From assembly GCA_036374795.1 (NCBI GenBank), contig DASUTC010000157.1, positions 1 to 53,408 on the forward strand: a stretch of DNA of 53,408 nt. Reading direction: 5' to 3'. Below the pieces are notes generated by a model that did not search any database, had not been told where the DNA came from, and worked only from the letters and a program-made list of their open reading frames with translations. A program made the translations under genes and the position numbers. Positions 52,491-53,408 of the stretch are shown here, piece by piece; positions within the stretch are counted from its first letter, which is position 1; every line of letters starts with the position of its first letter. Source of the DNA: Herpetosiphonaceae bacterium. GTDB lineage: Bacteria; Chloroflexota; Chloroflexia; Chloroflexales; Kallotenuaceae.

Positions 52491-52925
52491 ATGGACAACA
52501 AAGACTTAGAGATCCAGGCAAAAGTAGGCGCATTTGCACGGAAGATGGGCCGCCGGAATTTCCTGTCACGGGGAGCAGCAGCCGTAGCAGGCATGATCGC
52601 GGCGGCGGTGATTGGTAAAATGGAGGGCACCGAGACGGCCTTTGCCGACAGCGCGCCCTGCTATCCACCCTACGGCGTGTACTGCTCAGGCTGTGGAGCC
52701 GACAGCACCTGCCCATCGTACTACTCGACCTGCACGACATCAAACGACGTGTGCAGCGATGGCACGCGCCTGACCAGCAGCGGGCAGTGCATCTACTCGA
52801 TCGGCTGGTGGTACACGAGCAGCCCCATTGGACAGCGCCACAAGTGCCGCGACTGTATCCGCTCCGGTCCTATCCTGTGCAAGGGTGGTAACTACTGCGG
52901 CTGCCGGTCAACGCTCCACTACTAG
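52491..52925 (+). CDS. Tat-exported 12-cysteine protein, MauA-like (methylamine dehydrogenase light-chain-like)
   Basis: 144 residues. RBS GGAG is 7 nt before ATG. A Tat signal (GRRNFLSRGAAAVAG, cleavage probably after AFA at 52) leads to a ~92-residue mature protein with 12 cysteines (57, 65, 68, 74, 81, 88, 100, 119, 122, 130, 136, 138), enough for six disulfides as in MauA. CSDGTRL and HKCRDC resemble the MauA blocks CPPGTKL and YRDCC. But the two tryptophans that form TTQ, about 50 residues apart, are absent; the only Trp residues are adjacent (106-107), and the C-terminal part of MauA is missing. It is therefore likely to lack TTQ and may have a different role. Confidence 0.8.
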   Translation: MDNKDLEIQAKVGAFARKMGRRNFLSRGAAAVAGMIAAAVIGKMEGTETAFADSAPCYPPYGVYCSGCGADSTCPSYYSTCTTSNDVCSDGTRLTSSGQCIYSIGWWYTSSPIGQRHKCRDCIRSGPILCKGGNYCGCRSTLHY

Positions 52926-52942
52926 CCCGGACGACAGACGAC

Positions 52943-52991
52943 TCTGGGTAGCTCAGGAAAGGCGAGCACGCTTCGTTTCGGGCTACCCAGA
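52943..52991 (+). other. Hairpin between the mauA-like gene and the last gene
   Basis: TCTGGGTAGC (52943-52952) pairs perfectly with GCTACCCAGA (52982-52991), 29-nt loop. It lies 18 nt after the stop and could end most transcripts or stabilise the mauA-like mRNA. Confidence 0.6.
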
Positions 52992-53014
52992 TTCATTGCT
53001 GAGAGGATCATTCA

Positions 53015-53408
53015 ATGCTTGAAATGCTCATACTCGTAGCGGTCGGCGCGGCACTGGCGGGCACCGATAGCACTTGAGGGCTGAATGTTATAGGGAGCCT
53101 GGATGGTTCCAAGATTAATCGAAAAGCATATGCGCTGATCTATGTGCTGGCGTCGGTGGTCGGCGGCCTCATCACGGGTGTCATCGTTTCCTCGGCGGGG
53201 CAGATCTTCCGAGCGTTTATCGGCCATGATGTCCGGCTCATGCTCTTTGCAGCCGTGCTGCTCCTGGCATTGATGCTCGAAATCCTGGGCAAGGCGCATC
53301 TGTGGACCGTTGGCAGCTTCGTCGTGCCTGCCGCGTGGGTTGCCAAAGGCGATCAGCGGGCGGCTACGCTCTGGGGTCTGATCCTTGGCCTGGGATTTCT
53401 GACCTGGA
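53015..53408 (+). pseudogene. Polytopic membrane protein with in-frame TGA, cut by window end
   Basis: ATG 53015 has AGAGGAT upstream and opens with a hydrophobic helix (MLEMLILVAVGAALAGTDST). A TGA at 53075-53077 follows, and the same frame then runs open to the window end: GLNVIGSLDGSKINRKAY, then helices LIYVLASVVGGLITGVIV and LMLFAAVLLLALMLEI and the basic loop AKGDQRAATLW. No good start codon or RBS lies after the TGA. I do not recognise the family; MauF or CcdA-like is possible only by context. It may be a pseudogene, a readthrough gene or an assembly error. Confidence 0.6.

Noticed and set aside
53060-53110. Selenocysteine insertion at TGA 53075
   Set aside because: No convincing bacterial SECIS hairpin and no Cys homologue known to me at this site; nonsense mutation is simpler.
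1-53408. High frequency of GATC and CGATCG
   Set aside because: Mostly explained by Ala-Ile and Asp-Arg codon pairs (GCGATC, GATCGC); without counts no motif claim is made.

Overview
This 53.4-kb window is GC-rich bacterial chromosome, densely coded on both strands. I found no rRNA, tRNA, insertion sequence, phage genes or CRISPR array. Gene content and protein style suggest a member of the Chloroflexota, perhaps near Chloroflexales or Herpetosiphonales. That is inferred from the proteins (Ccm-type cytochrome c maturation, a stand-alone B12 subunit with MeaB, cyanophycin-like Mur ligase, DUF4173, many TPR and glycosyltransferase proteins), not from a marker gene. Start codons are mixed: ATG, several GTG (11778, 15685, 27017, 40516, 51753) and three TTG (21036, 33706, 51232). 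Several genes have a -10 box placed 6-7 nt before the start codon, which implies leaderless mRNAs.

Layout. 1-3.3 kb: end of a DUF4173 membrane protein, then a membrane-bound heterodisulfide-reductase-like Fe-S oxidoreductase. 3.5-11.8 kb: a leftward operon ccmA-ccmB-ccmC-ccmD-ccmE-ccmF, a J-like/TPR protein, a J-like/thioredoxin protein and an OmpR-type regulator, read from a promoter at 11786-11813. This is cytochrome c maturation with a CxxxY-type CcmE, no recognisable CcmH, and degenerate J-domains fused to the CcmI-like and CcmG-like parts. 11.9-15.7 kb: an alpha/beta hydrolase, a coiled-coil membrane protein, an OmpR-type regulator and a convergent DegS-like kinase. 16-23 kb: glycosyltransferases and membrane proteins for polyprenol-sugar or surface glycan chemistry, a Notum/pectinacetylesterase-like lipoprotein and a HAD hydrolase. 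23-28.8 kb: a stress protein, an internally deleted esterase, a GNAT, a hydrolase and a VWA lipoprotein. 28.8-36 kb: a cyanophycin-like Mur ligase without ATP-grasp, a long TPR protein, a GT4 enzyme and a TPR membrane protein. 36-41.5 kb: aroC, a GNAT, a membrane protein, a divergent TyrA-like protein, a B12-binding mutase subunit and meaB. 41.5-50.7 kb: a broken SHOCT gene, an EF-G paralogue, a solute-binding lipoprotein, a CPBP protease, a PfkB kinase, queA and small membrane or lipid-associated proteins. 50.8-53.4 kb: a separate transcription unit with its own promoter and a long, apparently structured leader, encoding MauE-like, MauD-like and Tat-exported 12-cysteine MauA-like proteins, followed by a membrane protein interrupted by an in-frame TGA and cut by the window end.

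Two features stand out. The first is the reduced mau-like unit at the right end: it keeps the disulfide-forming helpers and a small Cys-rich secreted protein but lacks the two separated tryptophans needed for the TTQ cofactor, and no large subunit is visible. The second is a family of intergenic repeats, at about ten sites, built from short units such as GAACAAAG, GAACCAA and TTGAACTTTGAAC. They often start at or just after a stop codon and sometimes fold on themselves. A separate dispersed repeat of about 60 bp occurs twice in opposite orientation.
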